Shown piece by piece: positions 31,110 to 42,831 of a DNA stretch of 64,000 nucleotides. The stretch comes from Haemaphysalis longicornis (Eukaryota; Arthropoda; Arachnida; Ixodida; Ixodidae), in contig CM023454.1 of assembly GCA_013339765.2 (NCBI GenBank), positions 60,217,860 through 60,281,859 of the forward strand, written 5' to 3'. Within the stretch, counting starts at the first letter, position 1, and each line of letters starts with the position of its first letter. A program made the translations under genes and the position numbers. The notes beneath the pieces were generated by a model. It was not told the DNA's origin, searched no databases, and worked only from the letters and a program-made list of their open reading frames with translations.

Positions 31110-32300
31110 TTACAGAAGGTTCTTAACACAGAGGTGAAAACTAGAACATGTCGGAGCGTGCACGCAGTCGGAAGGCAGTGAATTCCAGTCTTCAATGGTT
31201 CGTACAAAAAAAGAGTACTTGAACTTGTTATTTTTAGGAGCATATGGTCTAACAGTTTTTGAATGATTTAACCTTGCTGAGCGCTGGGGAGGTGGCAGTA
31301 TATAACATTCTTTATTTAAACCAGATTCGTTGTTGTATAGTTTATAAAAGAAGGTTAACCTTGAAATTCTTCGCCGACATTCGAGTGGTTCCAGCCCACA
31401 TTTATTTAACATTTCAGAAACGGAGGAGAGGCGCCTAAAATCTGAAACAATAAACCGTGCACTTAGCCGCTGAATCCTTTACACTTTATCTATGTCTTTT
31501 TTTAAGTGTGGGTCCCACGCAAGGGATGCGTATTCCAGCTCTGGTCGAACTGGGGTTTTATAGGCTGCAAGTTTCACTTTCCAATCACATGATCACAACT
31601 TCCTTCTTAAGAAGCATAGCTTCTTGTATGCCTTGGCGCAAACGATGTCGATGTGAGCGTCGCAGCTAAGTTTTGTGTTAATAGTCAATCCCAAATATTT
31701 TACGCTATTCACAAATTCAACACTCTGGTCACGGACATGGTATTTATATTCAAGGGGGGTTTTCTTGTGTGTTACTGTAAGAGCGCAAGTTTTTGAGTAG
31801 TTGATAACCATCTGCCACCTCTCACACCAGTCAGCAATTTTACACAAGTTTTCGTTAAGCAATGATTGATGTAAGGGGCTACTGACAGTTGTATAAATGA
31901 TACAGTCATCTGCAAACATTTTCAAAGTCACTCCCGCGTCAATATCGTCACAAATATCATTTACATAGATCAAGAACAAGAGTGGTCCTAACACCGACCC
32001 TTGGGGCACTCCTGACAATACATCAAGGTTTTGTGATTGGCAGCCGCTAATTTCAACAAACTGCGTTCTGTTTTTCAGATATGCAGAAATCCAGTCCACA
32101 AGGCGGGGAGCAATCCCTACACGCTGCATTTTTTCTTATAAGTAAAGAGTGCGGTACCCTATCAAACGCTTTTGATAGGTCCAGAAATATTGCGTCTGTT
32201 TGTTTTCTGTCATTGATAGCTTTAGCGAAGTCGTGTATGACTGATACGAGCTGAGTCATCGTTGATAGCTTTTTTCTAAACCCATGCTGGAAGCTGCCTA
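31110..32300 (-). pseudogene. LINE ORF2 C-terminal part: RT palm, thumb and tail
   Basis: The first piece (to about 32140) reads F-Q-H-G-F-R-K-K-L-S-T, then D-A-I-F-L-D-L-S-K-A-F-D-R-V. A one-base change in an A6 run (near 32130) shifts the frame. The next piece carries G-V-P-Q-G-S-V-L-G-P-L-L-F and the catalytic M-F-A-D-D-C at about 31910, intact. Two in-frame stops (TGA near 31591 and TAA near 31480) interrupt the thumb, after which the frame runs through E-P-L-E-C-R-R-R-I-S-R-L to F-V-R-T-I-E-D-W-N-S-L-P. It is inactive as it stands. Confidence 0.9.
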
Positions 32301-32369
32301 ATATGTTTTTTTGATTCCAAGAACGAAGTTATCTGGCTGGAGAGGATGTGCTCAAGTATTTTACCGCAA

Positions 32370-33863
32370 CTACTGATTTAATGATATTGGCCTGAAGTTC
32401 GAAGCGAACAGTTTGCTTCCATCCTTGTGTACTGGGACAATTTTTCCACACAACCAATCAGGAGGTAGGCATCTGTCATCCAAAGATTTATTGTACAAAA
32501 CATATAAGTAATGCGAAATCATGTCCGCATAACGCTTCAAAAAGGCATTGGGGATACCGTCAGGGCCAGAAGACTTCTTTGTATCAAGTTTTAGAAGAAG
32601 AAGGCGAATACCATTTACGTTTAAATCTATATCCGGCATTACGTTAGGCGAGAGAGGAGATGGTTCTATCGGATTATTGGTTACACGCGGTTGACTGAAC
32701 ACACTGTGAAATGTTCTGTTTAGCTCATTAGCAATTGCGGAAGGATCAGTAACCACGCAGCCGTCAACGTGAAGCTGTTCAACAGACTTTTTGTTTCCGG
32801 ACAAGTATCCCCAAAACTTTTGCGGTGCGTTTTTCATGAAGTTAACAAGTGTCGTTCCAAAAAAATAATCTCGAGCGGTCCGTATTTTGTGCTTCAGTGT
32901 TACTGAGAGGGAAGATATGGCATGGTTATCTTTACGCGCTGTTTTACGTTTTCTTGATATTGTTCTTTTCAACTGTATTATATCGCGTGTTATCCAGGGG
33001 TTGCACCGTTTCTTTTTCTGAAATTTTGGTACGAATTTATCAAGACATGATGCAGTAATGTTTTTAAACGTATTCCACAGATTTGATACGTCTCCTCTTG
33101 CCTCAAAGTCACCGAAACACAAATCAAGTGTATCTATAATATCTTCGTCATCCGCAGCAGAAAAGTTGAAGACGCTCTTGCCCGCACTATCCTTTTTGTC
33201 AGGGCAGATATTCGCGGTAAATAAAACCAGCTTGTGATCAGAAATTCTATCATAAACACTGACTTTAGTGTCATCTGGAAAATTTCCAACAAATAGAAGA
33301 TCTAGTACACTTTCAGTGCTTTGAGCCACTCTGGTAGGCTCTTTAACAATTTGAACGAGATTAAAGTTCAGCATCAATTCAAGCAACAAGTTACAGTTCG
33401 CTACGTCTGTTGAACCTGGGTGAAGAGTGTGCCAATTAATCGATGGTAGGTTGAAGTCCCCCGCTAATATGACTCTTTCATTATGTTTGTACTTCTGCTG
33501 CATGTAAGACTGAATGTTTTCCAGAAACGACTCAGGCGAAGAAGGGGGCCGGTAGACTACACCTACGAGAGTCGAGAGCCCACGAAAATCAATTTGACAC
33601 CATACACTTTCATTGTCGATTATTTCGTCCATAGTTACGCAAGTGATTTCCTGTTTGACTACCAAAGCAACGCCTCCTCCTCTGCAGCCTCGATCACGTC
33701 TAACCATTTTATGAGTTGGAGGAACTATTTCAGAATCTAAAATGTCCGGAGTTAGCCAGGTCTCAGTAATTGCTATGATTTGGGGATCATAAGTAAATAT
33801 GATTCCTTCAAGCTCGTGAACTTTATTCACAATGCTACTAGAATTAAGGAGAACCACTCGCAA
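32370..33863 (-). pseudogene. LINE ORF2 N-terminal part: endonuclease and RT fingers
   Basis: This 497-codon frame starts in the endonuclease (L-N-S-S-S-I-V-N-K-V). It has the catalytic Glu in I-T-E-T-W-L, then V-V-Y-R-P-P-S, then A-G-D-F-N-L-P-S-I-N-W, and I-S-D-H-K-L-V near residue 210. After a basic linker the RT begins near residue 395 with L-D-T-K-K-S-S-G-P-D-G-I-P and ends in S-N-F-R-P-I-S-L, where a frameshift at about 32370 cuts it. All endonuclease residues I would expect are present. It was part of ORF2 that continues at 32259. Confidence 0.9.
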
Positions 33864-33889
33864 TTGTTTGTGATTGCGTCATTCATCGC

Positions 33890-34330
33890 GGTTACGTTGC
33901 TGGCGGATGCATTTCAGACAATCCTTCTGCTCATCCCATTCGTATATATCGTCGTCCACCCTCAGCTTATCGTAATCAAGCGATACTTTGTGACCTTGCG
34001 CCTTAAAATCACAGGAATGAAGACCATAGTTTGCTGCGCTTTGCTAGAGTGGCTTTGCAGAAGTCATGGTTTACCGAGATTGTTGTGAGGGGCGGCATTA
34101 ATTGATGCCAACCAAAGTTTGTGAAGTTCTAACAAGTCAGACCAGACCTTCGTTTTGGAACTTTTGCCGTGGTGTATACCACGCGATCCCAGAATCCCCT
34201 GGTCTGCTTGTCCGAGCGAAGCCTCGTGTAGATCACTTTTTTTTCCGGCCGCTTTACATGCAGTCTTTCCCTTAACTGTAAAATGGCGAAACGCATCATT
34301 TCTACATATGCCAAGGCGGTTTCCAAAAGT
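33890..34330 (-). pseudogene. LINE ORF1, C-terminal part
   Basis: The minus strand encodes Y-T-R-L-R-S-D-K-Q-T-R-G-F-W-D-R-V-V-Y-T-T-A-K, split here as two words, and K-L-W-L-A-S-I-N. Further on come Y-R-L-I-Y-D-K-L, then D-D-I-Y-E-W-D-E-Q, then a stop just upstream of the ORF2 endonuclease. A stop codon separates the two halves (about 34085). The tandem placement and spacing to ORF2 indicate the ORF1 protein of the CR1/L2-type LINE. Its function in nucleic-acid binding is inferred from position. Confidence 0.6.
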
Positions 34331-34480
34331 TGGGGAAACGTGCGACTTTTTTATAATTTGTTAACGTTTCTGGCGACCGTCGCGTGCCATCACCGTATCA
34401 GCAGCATCAATGAGCCTCTCCTTCGCCAGCTCAAGACTCAGTACTCCCTAACTGCGAAGCCACATTTCCCCTATCTGGGA

Positions 34481-35049
34481 TAACAAAATTCTGTAGATGT
34501 GCCTAAATGTTTGCTGAATGCGGTATTCGACGTTTTCTCATAGATCACGTGTTTATGCTAAGCGAAACAACTGCATTGTGTACTTTTAAGACATGTAGGT
34601 GTTCGTTTCAAAGCACTTCCTTGAGTAACTGTGATGAAGGTGTAAAAAATGTTGCAGTACAAATTTTATTGCTTTAAACAATTTATTTTATCAAACCCCA
34701 AACGCCCTACAGGTGATCCAGTGGGACGTACATGTAGTATTGTAGAATACATATACAAATCACCAAGAAGTAAAAAAATTTCGCCAATCCACCCCGTGAA
34801 TGTGGTTGGAAAACAAAGCTGTAAACGGAACCCATAACGATTACCCATGCGACGTTCCTTAAATTCACTCACGTCGCTCTATAAATAGTAAAACCAGGAA
34901 AAGTGACATGCACTTAACCACACCCTTTATTACTTCAAAGAGATATTCTTGGTAAGGTTAAATCAATGCACGATGCATGAACGGTGTTTGGTTGAGTTTT
35001 ATTCGTGTAGCACAAGAGTGGAAACTGTTTTTATAAAATTAAAGTAAGC
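34481..35049. other. Unassigned AT-rich sequence
   Basis: No recognised feature. It separates the CR1/L2-type LINE from the I-clade fragment. Confidence 0.45.
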
Positions 35050-36505
35050 TCCAACCCGGTGTTAGACGATCTGACTTCTTCGTCTCTGCGCCGCGGACGG
35101 AGGCGACGAGATTTGCGGCAGACAAGGACAAGAAGGAGGAAGAAATACTTCTGTAGTTGACGGAAAGAGAAGAGGGTGCTCAGGGCTAACGTCGCACACC
35201 CCGATTACGGGGCGGAGTGTTCCTACTACTGAGCAAAATTTACATTCAGCGCCGTTGCGATTCGGATGCAATAAGTGAAGATGCGTAGGCTGTGGGAAGG
35301 AGCCCGGATTATATGAGCCGTGGGGTAGTTTGTTGTTTTCTCTAATGGTCTGGGTAAGGCGAAGGTACGGTCTGTCTCAGAAGGCGATAATGCTGGGTTA
35401 TGTGTCTGAACGAGGCAAGCGGGTGACTCTCATCGTACAGCTCCATAGCACGGGGGGTAATAGTGCAGGCTTCTTGGGTGGGCATATTTGTTGCCCTTCA
35501 TTGAAGCGTGAGGGGATGTCCAGATGAGCTGAATGGAACCGTTTAGGGAGTGGTTTTTTAGCACGCGCAGTGCAGTTCAGGCCACCCAACCCGACTGGTA
35601 ATTCCAGTAGGCTTGATGGGAATCGGTGACTACCCTCCGAACCCCTGGTTGATTGAGAGCCAAGATGATGGCTGCCTCTTCTGCTGCTGTCATTTCTTGG
35701 GTCGTATCGAAGCACACGCAAGGAGGTTGGTTCTGGAGGCAGCACGATGATGGTGTATTGCTGCCCTCGATGTTTGGAGACGTCTGTGTAGATAACTGCA
35801 TGATATCACCCACGGTGGTGTTTATCGCTTTAGCCCGTGCTTTTCGGTAACCCTCGTCATGTGAGGGGTTCATATTTCTAAGCAAAAGGAGCATCTTTTG
35901 TTTTAGTCGCCAAGAGTCTGGGAGTACGTCAAGCGGTGTGACATTCTGGGCTGCCAAGCCAGCCTGGTGAAGCATGCGGGTAGCCACTGCAGTCCTGAGT
36001 CGTACCTTCTGGTTAGAAAGATGGCCTTCTATTAGCTCTTCTACCGTGTTGTGGAGCCCCGTGCTAAGCAGCCTCTGTGTGGACAGACTCATGAGAAGAC
36101 CAATGGCCTGCTCGACCGCCTTTCTAATCATTAAATAAAGCATCTCTATGTCTTCTTGGTCGAGAAGAAGACAGGGGGTTGACGTAAGTGACTCTCGAGA
36201 GGACAAAAGCTTCAATAAATCTAAAGGTACCGGATTCCTTTAGGCCTCGCTTCTTGGTGGCAACTCGCCTGAGAATGTGTATGATTTAATTAATGCTGTT
36301 TTATAGGCGCTGCAAGGAGACGTCACACTTGGTGTTAGCCTCGAGATGTAGGCCGAGTATCTTGATGCTGTTGCTTGGAGTGATGGCCTGGCCATCAAGG
36401 AGTATTTGAATGTATTTCTTGATTTGGCGTGAGGGCGGACGGCAACGACCTGTGATTTTTTACGCGAACACTGGAGGCCACAGGCTTTAGCACATTGGCG
36501 CACTA
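35050..36505 (-). pseudogene. I-clade LINE ORF2 C-terminal fragment
   Basis: The minus strand starts inside the RT palm (C-G-L-Q-C-S-R-K-K-S-Q, about 36465). It continues in a 212-codon frame (35577-36215) with the thumb words A-V-A-T-R-M-L-H-Q-A-G-L and N-P-S-H-D-E-G-Y-R-K-A-R-A-K-A. The RNase H region follows with A-A-E-E-A-A-I-I-L-A-L and V-V-T-D-S-H-Q-A. Below 35577 the frame is lost, but a C-terminal zinc-knuckle-like stretch (E-C-K-F-C-S-V-V near 35215-35240) can be read. It is related to, but clearly diverged from, the copies at 47258 and 52218. Confidence 0.7.
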
Positions 36506-36696
36506 GAAGTGAGATGCCATACAGTGGTGCGAGCTTCCTTTTTTTTATAATATTAGCACATAAGCAAGGTGCACACCGGGCCGCTAGACGAGCGTGAGTG
36601 ATCGCTTGGCGCTTTCACGTGGCATTCAGTGAGAACGCCGGTGGTAAACCCGCGGATGTGCTTGGTGAGTACACCATCTGTCGTACCCGCATTCGC

Positions 36697-36780
36697 GTGA
36701 GCTCGTAGCTAAATCGGTAAAACAACGGGCTCTCCCTTTGTTAGTCCGATAGTTCCAGGTTCAATTCCCGGCGGTGCCAG
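36697..36780 (+). tRNA. tRNA-like sequence, probably pseudogene or SINE head
   Basis: TAGCTAAATCGGTAAAACA resembles an A-box and D-arm, and GGTTCAATTCCCGG resembles a B-box and T-arm. The 3' acceptor CGGTGCCAG has no matching 5' strand, and the T-stem has one mismatch. The anticodon arm is unclear. It is therefore not a functional tRNA as far as I can see. A tRNA-derived retroposon head is an alternative reading. Confidence 0.35.
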
Positions 36781-37010
36781 TAAATTCTTTTATTTGTTCG
36801 GTGGAGTTTTCTGGTGACACCGACGGTCGCGAAAGAACCCTTGGGGGGTAGAGGTAAACAGCTTTGCTTTAAAAGTAATCATACTGCACACAAGCAACAA
36901 TACAATATTTTATGAAACGGTACACATTACAGCGCCCAACATACACGCCGAAGATGTGGTAAATTATAGAACTAACATAAGCAAACACGTCGCAGTTCAA
37001 TGCAGAACCG

Positions 37011-37427
37011 AATAACCTTGCACTATAAAACAGTGCACTTGCACGCTACTCGCATGGAAGTATATGAAAAAGAAGTATAATATCAACAAGCACACGCGAT
37101 GCTGAGTGCATGAGATATTCCAGAGACCGGGTTTATAAAAGTGATCAATCATGTTTTTTTGAAATTTTCACAAACAATGTCAAAAATACGAGTGATGGCA
37201 AACATAGGAGTGATGAGGAGAGAGGGCATCGAGCTAAGCCATCACTCCTATGTTTAACATTGTTTGTAAAAATTGCAAAAGAACATGATTGATCATTTTT
37301 ATAAACTTGCTCGCTGGAATATCTCATGCACTGAGCATCGTGTGTGCTTGTTGATATTACACCTCTTTTTTATATACTTGCATGCGAGTAGCGTGCAAGT
37401 GCACTGTTTTATAGTGCGAGGTTATGT
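37011..37427. mobile_element. Foldback palindrome, arms about 190 bp
   Basis: 37012-37200 and 37237-37426 are inverted copies at roughly 88-90% by eye. Shared words include CACTATAAAACAGTGCAC, TTGCACGCTACTCGCATG, TCAACAAGCACAC and CATGAGATATTCCAG. A nested perfect 16-base inverted repeat, AAACATAGGAGTGATG against CATCACTCCTATGTTT (37200-37215 and 37240-37255), closes the hairpin. Right of the palindrome the same AACATAGGAGTGATG word occurs again (37429-37444), followed by TTAGCTCGATGCCC, a copy of the spacer. It may be a foldback or MITE-type element or an inverted duplication. Confidence 0.85.
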
Positions 37428-40400
37428 CAAACATAGGAGTGATGACTTAGCTCGATGCCCATTTATGTGAAATAGGTATCTGCTTTTTATAAAGAAACTG
37501 AAATGCATAGTTCTATAAAAAGAAATAATTATAACATAATAAAGGGCACCAATAAACGGCTGAAGTCACAAGACCACTTGGAAGCAAAAACATTCCCTAG
37601 ATGATGAGAAATTTACGTTTTTTTATAAAGGCGACCGAAATCCCCTAGATCTAGGAAAATTTCCCTAGAGTTGGCAGCATGGTCAAGGCTGCTCTCACTG
37701 CGCGCCTGAACTGAAATAACTTCGTTGATCAACTTCCCGTAAGGCTGTTTGCCCTGCGTGCTGACCTTCGTTGGGTTATCAGCTTTTTGTGCGGCCGAGG
37801 TGGCCTACGGTACACCGGCGGCTTCAAGTGAACATGTTCGTGCCTTCAGCATATGCGCCCCACCCGCTGCAGTAGCTCTATTGAGTTGAGGACTGCATTC
37901 AGAGCCTGCGCCCGATCCCTCTAACTTCCGACCACCACATAGTTGTGCATGCCGCCAATATGTCTGATACCCGCGCTTTCTCCGGCGAGACGCTCTAAAG
38001 GCATCGCTTAAATCCTCGTAGGATGTCAACTATGGCGTACTAAAATAGAAGCGAAGTCCTCCACAACCCTTTTGAATGACCATGACGAAATCGTTTCGGT
38101 AAACTACTCCAAACCAATCTACACTGGTAACATCCCATCTGCCTACATCTGAAACCAGCACACTCCTGCCTCGCCGTCTTGCTCGAGTACACATCCCGTC
38201 AACAGGCGGGTGGCGCTGGCAACAAAATACAAAAATAAAGACACGTCCGTAACATACCTAGAGTTTCCGCGCGGCATGGGTAGTTCCCTTTAAAAGCCTC
38301 CGAAGCTCGTACTGTGTCTCAAGATCTGGACTGCGACCCCGCGAACGCCGAAAGCTCTTTATACATAGCGGTGATGCGAAAAACGAAGAAGCTTTAACGA
38401 CAGCAGCTCACGGGTGATGACGGGCCCGATGAGAATGACCTGATCGGCGAAGGGATGATAACAATTAAAGAGTGACAGGTGGTTTATCATCCAAAAACGA
38501 GTGGGCCCGAGCCAAGATGTACCAAAAAACAGCTGGCCCGGCTCACCATCCTCACCTACCAGTTCCTACGAACCACTCAGCGTTACAGTGTTTGATATCG
38601 TTTTGAGGCATGACAAGCTAAAGGCTTCCATGCTTCGCGCAGACACAAAAGAACGCCCAATCGACTCCTTCTTGTCATTCCAGAAAAAATATCTGAATAT
38701 GTGACCAGTCGAGAGTTAATTTCTCGGAACGGCCGACACTCGTTGCTATGTAAATGAGTGGCTAAAGAAACCAATAGGTAATATGAGGACTTCTCTTGCA
38801 CCGAAAAAACTCCTGCACTCCATTCACCTAATGACAACTGTAGTTGAACGCGGAGCTTTCTCATAAGAGGGGCGGTGATTGGCCAATACCACACGGCGAA
38901 AATGTGCTACACTGGACGTGCGCACCATTTTTCAACAATACCCACTGCAACTATCGGGTGGATACCCCGTAATAACATATTCCTAACGTTTGGGTTCGGG
39001 ATGTACGGCTCGAATTGGCATCGGCTGCTTGTCGTTCAGTGGAAACGCTCGCGAGTGGGTGCGGCCTTGAGGTGCAAATCCGCAATGGGTGATGTTAGCC
39101 GTACCTCCTAGACCCCGAAGTAGGATTTTAGACCAATCGTCGTGGCTCGCAGCTTCACAGTATGCAGAGCAAAGCAATTCTCATCCTTCGTAGGCTTGAT
39201 CGTAACAGCTGTCAACTTCATCTCACAACATGACTAGGCCTATTTACATCACGTTGTCGCACACCTGCGCTACCTCTCCCCTCTGCTGCGTATCGAGCTT
39301 TAGCGAAGGCTGCAGAACCGAGTTTTTACCAAGCTTTGCAAACAAGCGTTTTATTTTGCTACGGTTTAGCCACAATCATTATCATAGTTCGAGAAAATTT
39401 ACATTCCTCCAGGGCGCACTCGCCTTACAGGTGCCACCAGTTTGAACATAAAGCTTTGCTTTAAAATTTGATATTTGACACAAAGGCAATGCGGGTGTCA
39501 GCCACGTTTAACAGACCCTTCCACGTTTTAAGGGAAACTTCGATGGAGACGTAAAAAATTACGTCCAGCAGAGGGACTATAGTGAACGTACAGTCTACGT
39601 CCACCTCTTCGACAAGGTCAGCAACACGTTACCCAAAGAGTAGCACTCTGTAGTGCCATTGTTCAGCTGGGACCCAGACAGCTCACCATTCCTCGATAAA
39701 AGCCACCTGAATGCTCGGTAGCTGTCATTTTTCCGGCGAAAGAGGAACACATCTTCACTGTCCAGGCGGCGGGAAGACATAGATAGAAGGGCATGCAGCC
39801 ATGAAATGCATAAGTCGGTCCAGGCACAGGACAGAGAGTGAGGCGAAGAAGAGGCCTTGCCTAAACCCACGTGTAACTTTGAAGCGGTCACTGATGTAAT
39901 AAGGATACAGGCATTCACCCGACTACGCCAGCCTACAGCACGACAAATATTCTTACGGGAGCTGTAGAAACCTATGGCACGGCGAATTCAGCGGAGCTGA
40001 GCTCTAACGAAGGCTTTCACCTGATTAACCGATATAAGGTATGCAGAAACCACGTTGTCGAAGTGAAGTCAAGTAGGTTTGTCTTCAGGTGTAGGGATGA
40101 AGACAATGACAGCCCCGCACGAAGCATGTTTGCGCACTGACTAGGATGTTTGGAAATACGTAGCTTATTCTGCGTTTGTACATGAACGTGAAAATTGTTT
40201 CCGCAGTGTAGGATGTCATTACTAGGTACGTAGCTATGACCTAAAGGTTCACTCCCGGCTTCTCTATTAAAGCGAGACGCCCATCGTGATATGATTCCGG
40301 TGATTACTCGTGAAGAAGGTGGCTGACACGCTGAGCAGCGGGATCACAACAACAAAACAGAGGTGTTGGAAAGCCATGCACTGAGAGTGTCAGGGCCTGG

Positions 40401-40499
40401 TGCGGACGCAGCGTCTAGGTATCTGACGCAATCATAGCGGTCCTCGGTCAGCCTGCTGGACGAGTCATTGAGTACATGAGGCAGTGCCCTGAATTGTCG
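37428..40499. other. Unassigned sequence
   Basis: Mixed AT- and GC-richer DNA. CCCTAGATCTAGG at 37643-37655 is a short near-palindrome. Some frames of 60-107 codons exist (37805-38029, 38583-38894 and 39595-39918, all minus), but no domain is recognised. The segment below 40500 may include the decayed 3' half of the Gypsy element; I could not identify its RNase H, integrase or 3' LTR. Confidence 0.4.
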
Positions 40500-40819
40500 C
40501 TAGCCGTTCCTCAAAAAACCTCTTCCCTGAAGTTTTTCCTGATCTGAGGAGGTGAACTTAATGTGCCGTGAACACTTCACAAATTTTGTTTGCATTGGCG
40601 AATTTTCGGCCTTTCGGAATATAGCCTCTGGCATATGCGCCAGTCCTGATTCGTGAAGTGACACTGTGGGGATTCCCGTAACACACATGCTGCGGAAATG
40701 ACCTGCTTGATAACTGGGAACGACTAGCCGCAAGAGAAGAATGCCATAAGACTTTTTTTTAGCGCCCCAAAGTACATTTATATAGTCACGCAAGAGTAAA
40801 GTTAAGGCGATGTGCTGGC

Positions 40820-41500
40820 CTAAGATGAGAAAGTGATGTGCTGGCCTAAGATGAGAGCGTCGACACCAAACACACTTTTGAGTTTTCAACACCAGACCAT
40901 GCTCATCCAGACGCTGAAAGAGCTGCTTAAGGTGGTGTTCGTGCTCGGTAGGAGTTCTGCTCGCCACCAATATGTCATCTAGGTAGGCAAAGACGAAAGG
41001 AAGACCCCGGGTGACGTTAGCTATGATCATTTGAAATGTATGTGTCGCATTTTTCAAGCCGTAGAGCATACGGACCAACTCACACAGGCCAAATTGAGTT
41101 GTTATGGCTGTTTTTGGTAAATCCTCCGGTTCGACAGGGATTTGGTGTATGCCGCGAAGAGGTCGATGTTGCTCTATATTTCTGTGCCTGCCAGCCGCGC
41201 TCTAAAATATAGAATGTGTGGCAGATGATACTGGTTCGGCGTGGTCGATGCATTCAAGGCTCTGTAGTCAATGCACGGGAGCCAGTCGTCTCTGTCGTCT
41301 TTTGGCACCATGTGCAGCGGCGATGACGAAGGGCGAATAATTCCCAGCTGCAGCGTATCTGTTAACTCAGTGCGTCCAGCTTGAAGCCTGTTGCTGGGCA
41401 GCCGTCATGGCCTGGCGGTGATAGGAAGCCTGGTGGCGACATCGTGGTTAGTCACGTTATGTTTCACCGGCTCTTCCGTGCTGCGGTGCTTCCTGAGAGA
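40820..41500 (-). pseudogene. Gypsy reverse transcriptase, partial
   Basis: Words in order: L-Q-L-G-I-I-R-P-S-S-S-P-L-H-M-V-P-K, C-I-D-Y-R-A-L-N-A (41260-41360), then in the next frame L-Y-G-L-K-N-A-T-H-T-F-Q, and the catalytic F-A-Y-L-D-D-I-L-V-A-S at about 40975-41010, intact. It continues with L-F-Q-R-L-D-E-H-G-L-V-L-K. A 25-base tandem duplication (around 40808-40858, GATGTGCTGGCCTAAGATGA) then disrupts the frame after K-C-V. The thumb and everything beyond is missing. Confidence 0.85.
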
Positions 41501-42129
41501 AGAGAATTCGGCCAGATCATGGTAGTGGGCATAAATTGACTGGAAGGTGCAGATGCCAGATAAGCAGATGTTTTACTCCAAACCACGTACTTTGAGGGAT
41601 GTGTTGTTATCCTTGAGGCAACGAACACGTACGCTCACATCCAGGTTAAAGTTGCTCAGAAAGTCTCCGAAATTAACGTCCGCTCACACGAAGACCCAAC
41701 GAAACAGGCCCCTCAGTTTGACGTCTATTGTCAGGGATCGCAAGCGGTATGTAGGGATGGCAGTTTTGTTCACCGCCTGCAGCGGCGATATGTTCTTGCT
41801 ACGTCGGCGATCCTCAAGAGTTACAGGGGCAATAGACGTTTAGGCTCACTTGTCGACTAGCAGGCTTCAGTTGCTTACGCCGTGGATTACCAAGAACAAG
41901 CCAATGGGTGTAGGGCCGATGTCACAAGCCGCCGTCAACTTCTGGCGGGCGTGTTTCCCAGAAACCAGCAAGTTTGAGTGCATCGGGTAGCAACCGTGCC
42001 GAAACGGCGGTGGAACGAGCAAACTCCGTCCTGCGTATCTCGTGACTTACTTCTCTGGGAAGAGCTTGGCTGCATTGATGGGGATCGGTTGCATCGTTGC
42101 TTGCCCTGTTAGGTAGCGTCAGACAGCAA
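41500..42129 (-). pseudogene. Gypsy gag C-terminus and aspartic protease region, broken
   Basis: Fragments in three frames match the protease part of Gypsy polyproteins: K-L-T-A-A-C-D-I-G near 41930, a stretch with A-I-P-T-Y-R and S-L-T-I-D-V-K-L-R-G, F-R-W-V-F, and A-D-V-N-F-G-D-F-L. The D-T-G active-site word itself is not readable. Downstream, E-P-V-K-H-N-V-T-N-H leads into the RT. Confidence 0.65.
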
Positions 42130-42790
42130 ACATTACTGCATGGTCTTAATAAGCTGGTGCAATTTCTCCTCAAGGCGCGATAGTGGATCTGGTTGTTCGT
42201 GTGTTCCTGCAGGAGCTATGCGCCCGAAGTTTGGAGCAGAGTGTTCCGTGAAGCGATCGGCCAGTTGCGTCCGTCGATCAAGAGACGTCTCATCTGAACC
42301 CTCGATAAACACGCGCACCGACGGGGGCGGCCGTTGCAGGAAAAGTTCACTATGAAGTGGGAGCTGGATGTCCTGACGCGCGTGCAATCTGAGTAGTCGC
42401 CGCATCCGGTACAGCAGTTGGGAATGTCGTTGGTCGGCCAGCTCTTCCCGGCATAAGAGCTGGGCAAGTCTGCTTTCTTCTGGCGCCTCGAGGCGGTTCA
42501 GCACGATCAGCACGAGCCTTTTTAAGGATTTCGTATTCTGCATTGGGGGGGGGGGGGGGGCAGAGCGGAGGTGACACCAAAATGTCGTCGATAGCATCGG
42601 CGATTTCTTGGGACAAAGTTGCGACGACGTGAAGGTAATTCGCCGACTGCGAGGTGCTGTGTCAGAGCTGAAAACGGGCCTCCACTTTGCTGAACCAAAC
42701 TATCGAATTTTCAGTCCAAACATTTCGTAGCTTCATTTGTGTGGCAAAGACTGCAGGCTTGGAAGCAGCGGTGGATGTCGTCGGAGCTCA
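42130..42790 (-). pseudogene. Gypsy gag, broken
   Basis: The N-terminal part, read in a frame with one stop, has V-W-F-S-K-V-E-A-R-F and N-Y-L-H-V-V-A-T-L-S-Q-E-I-A-D. After a poly-C/poly-G run (16 G at 42545-42560) that probably shifted the frame, a 154-codon frame continues. It has E-S-R-L-A-Q-L-L-C-R-E-E-L, Q-L-L-Y-R-M-R-R-L-L, and S-L-D-R-R-T-Q-L-A-D-R. This is the retrotransposon gag fold of Gypsy elements. The G-run may be an expansion after insertion. Confidence 0.8.
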
Positions 42791-42809
42791 TGGCGGCTTG
42801 TTTGTTTAA

Positions 42810-42827
42810 GCATTGTTCGGGTCACCA
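42810..42827 (-). promoter_or_regulatory. Primer-binding site of the Gypsy element
   Basis: TGGTGACCCGAACAATGC on the minus strand lies just inside the 5' LTR. Its first nine bases complement the 3' end of tRNA-Trp; the rest has drifted. Confidence 0.65.
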
Positions 42828-42831
42828 TTTT

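Larger units (their letters stand above)
31046..34480 (-). mobile_element. CR1/L2-type LINE, nearly full ORF2 with part of ORF1
   Basis: On the minus strand part of an ORF1 (about 33890-34330) is followed by an ORF2 with endonuclease and RT and a short 3' UTR. The UTR ends in an A-rich AAATAAAAAATAAATAAA tail near 31046-31075. There is no RNase H. The endonuclease start (L-N-S-S-S-I-V-N-K) and the C-terminal word F-V-R-T-I-E-D-W-N-S-L-P are those of CR1/L2/Jockey-group LINEs. Damage is limited to a few frameshifts and stops, so it is relatively young. Confidence 0.85.

Noticed and set aside
36697..36780. A functional tRNA gene
   Set aside because: The acceptor stem does not pair and the anticodon arm is unclear; kept only as a tRNA-like sequence.
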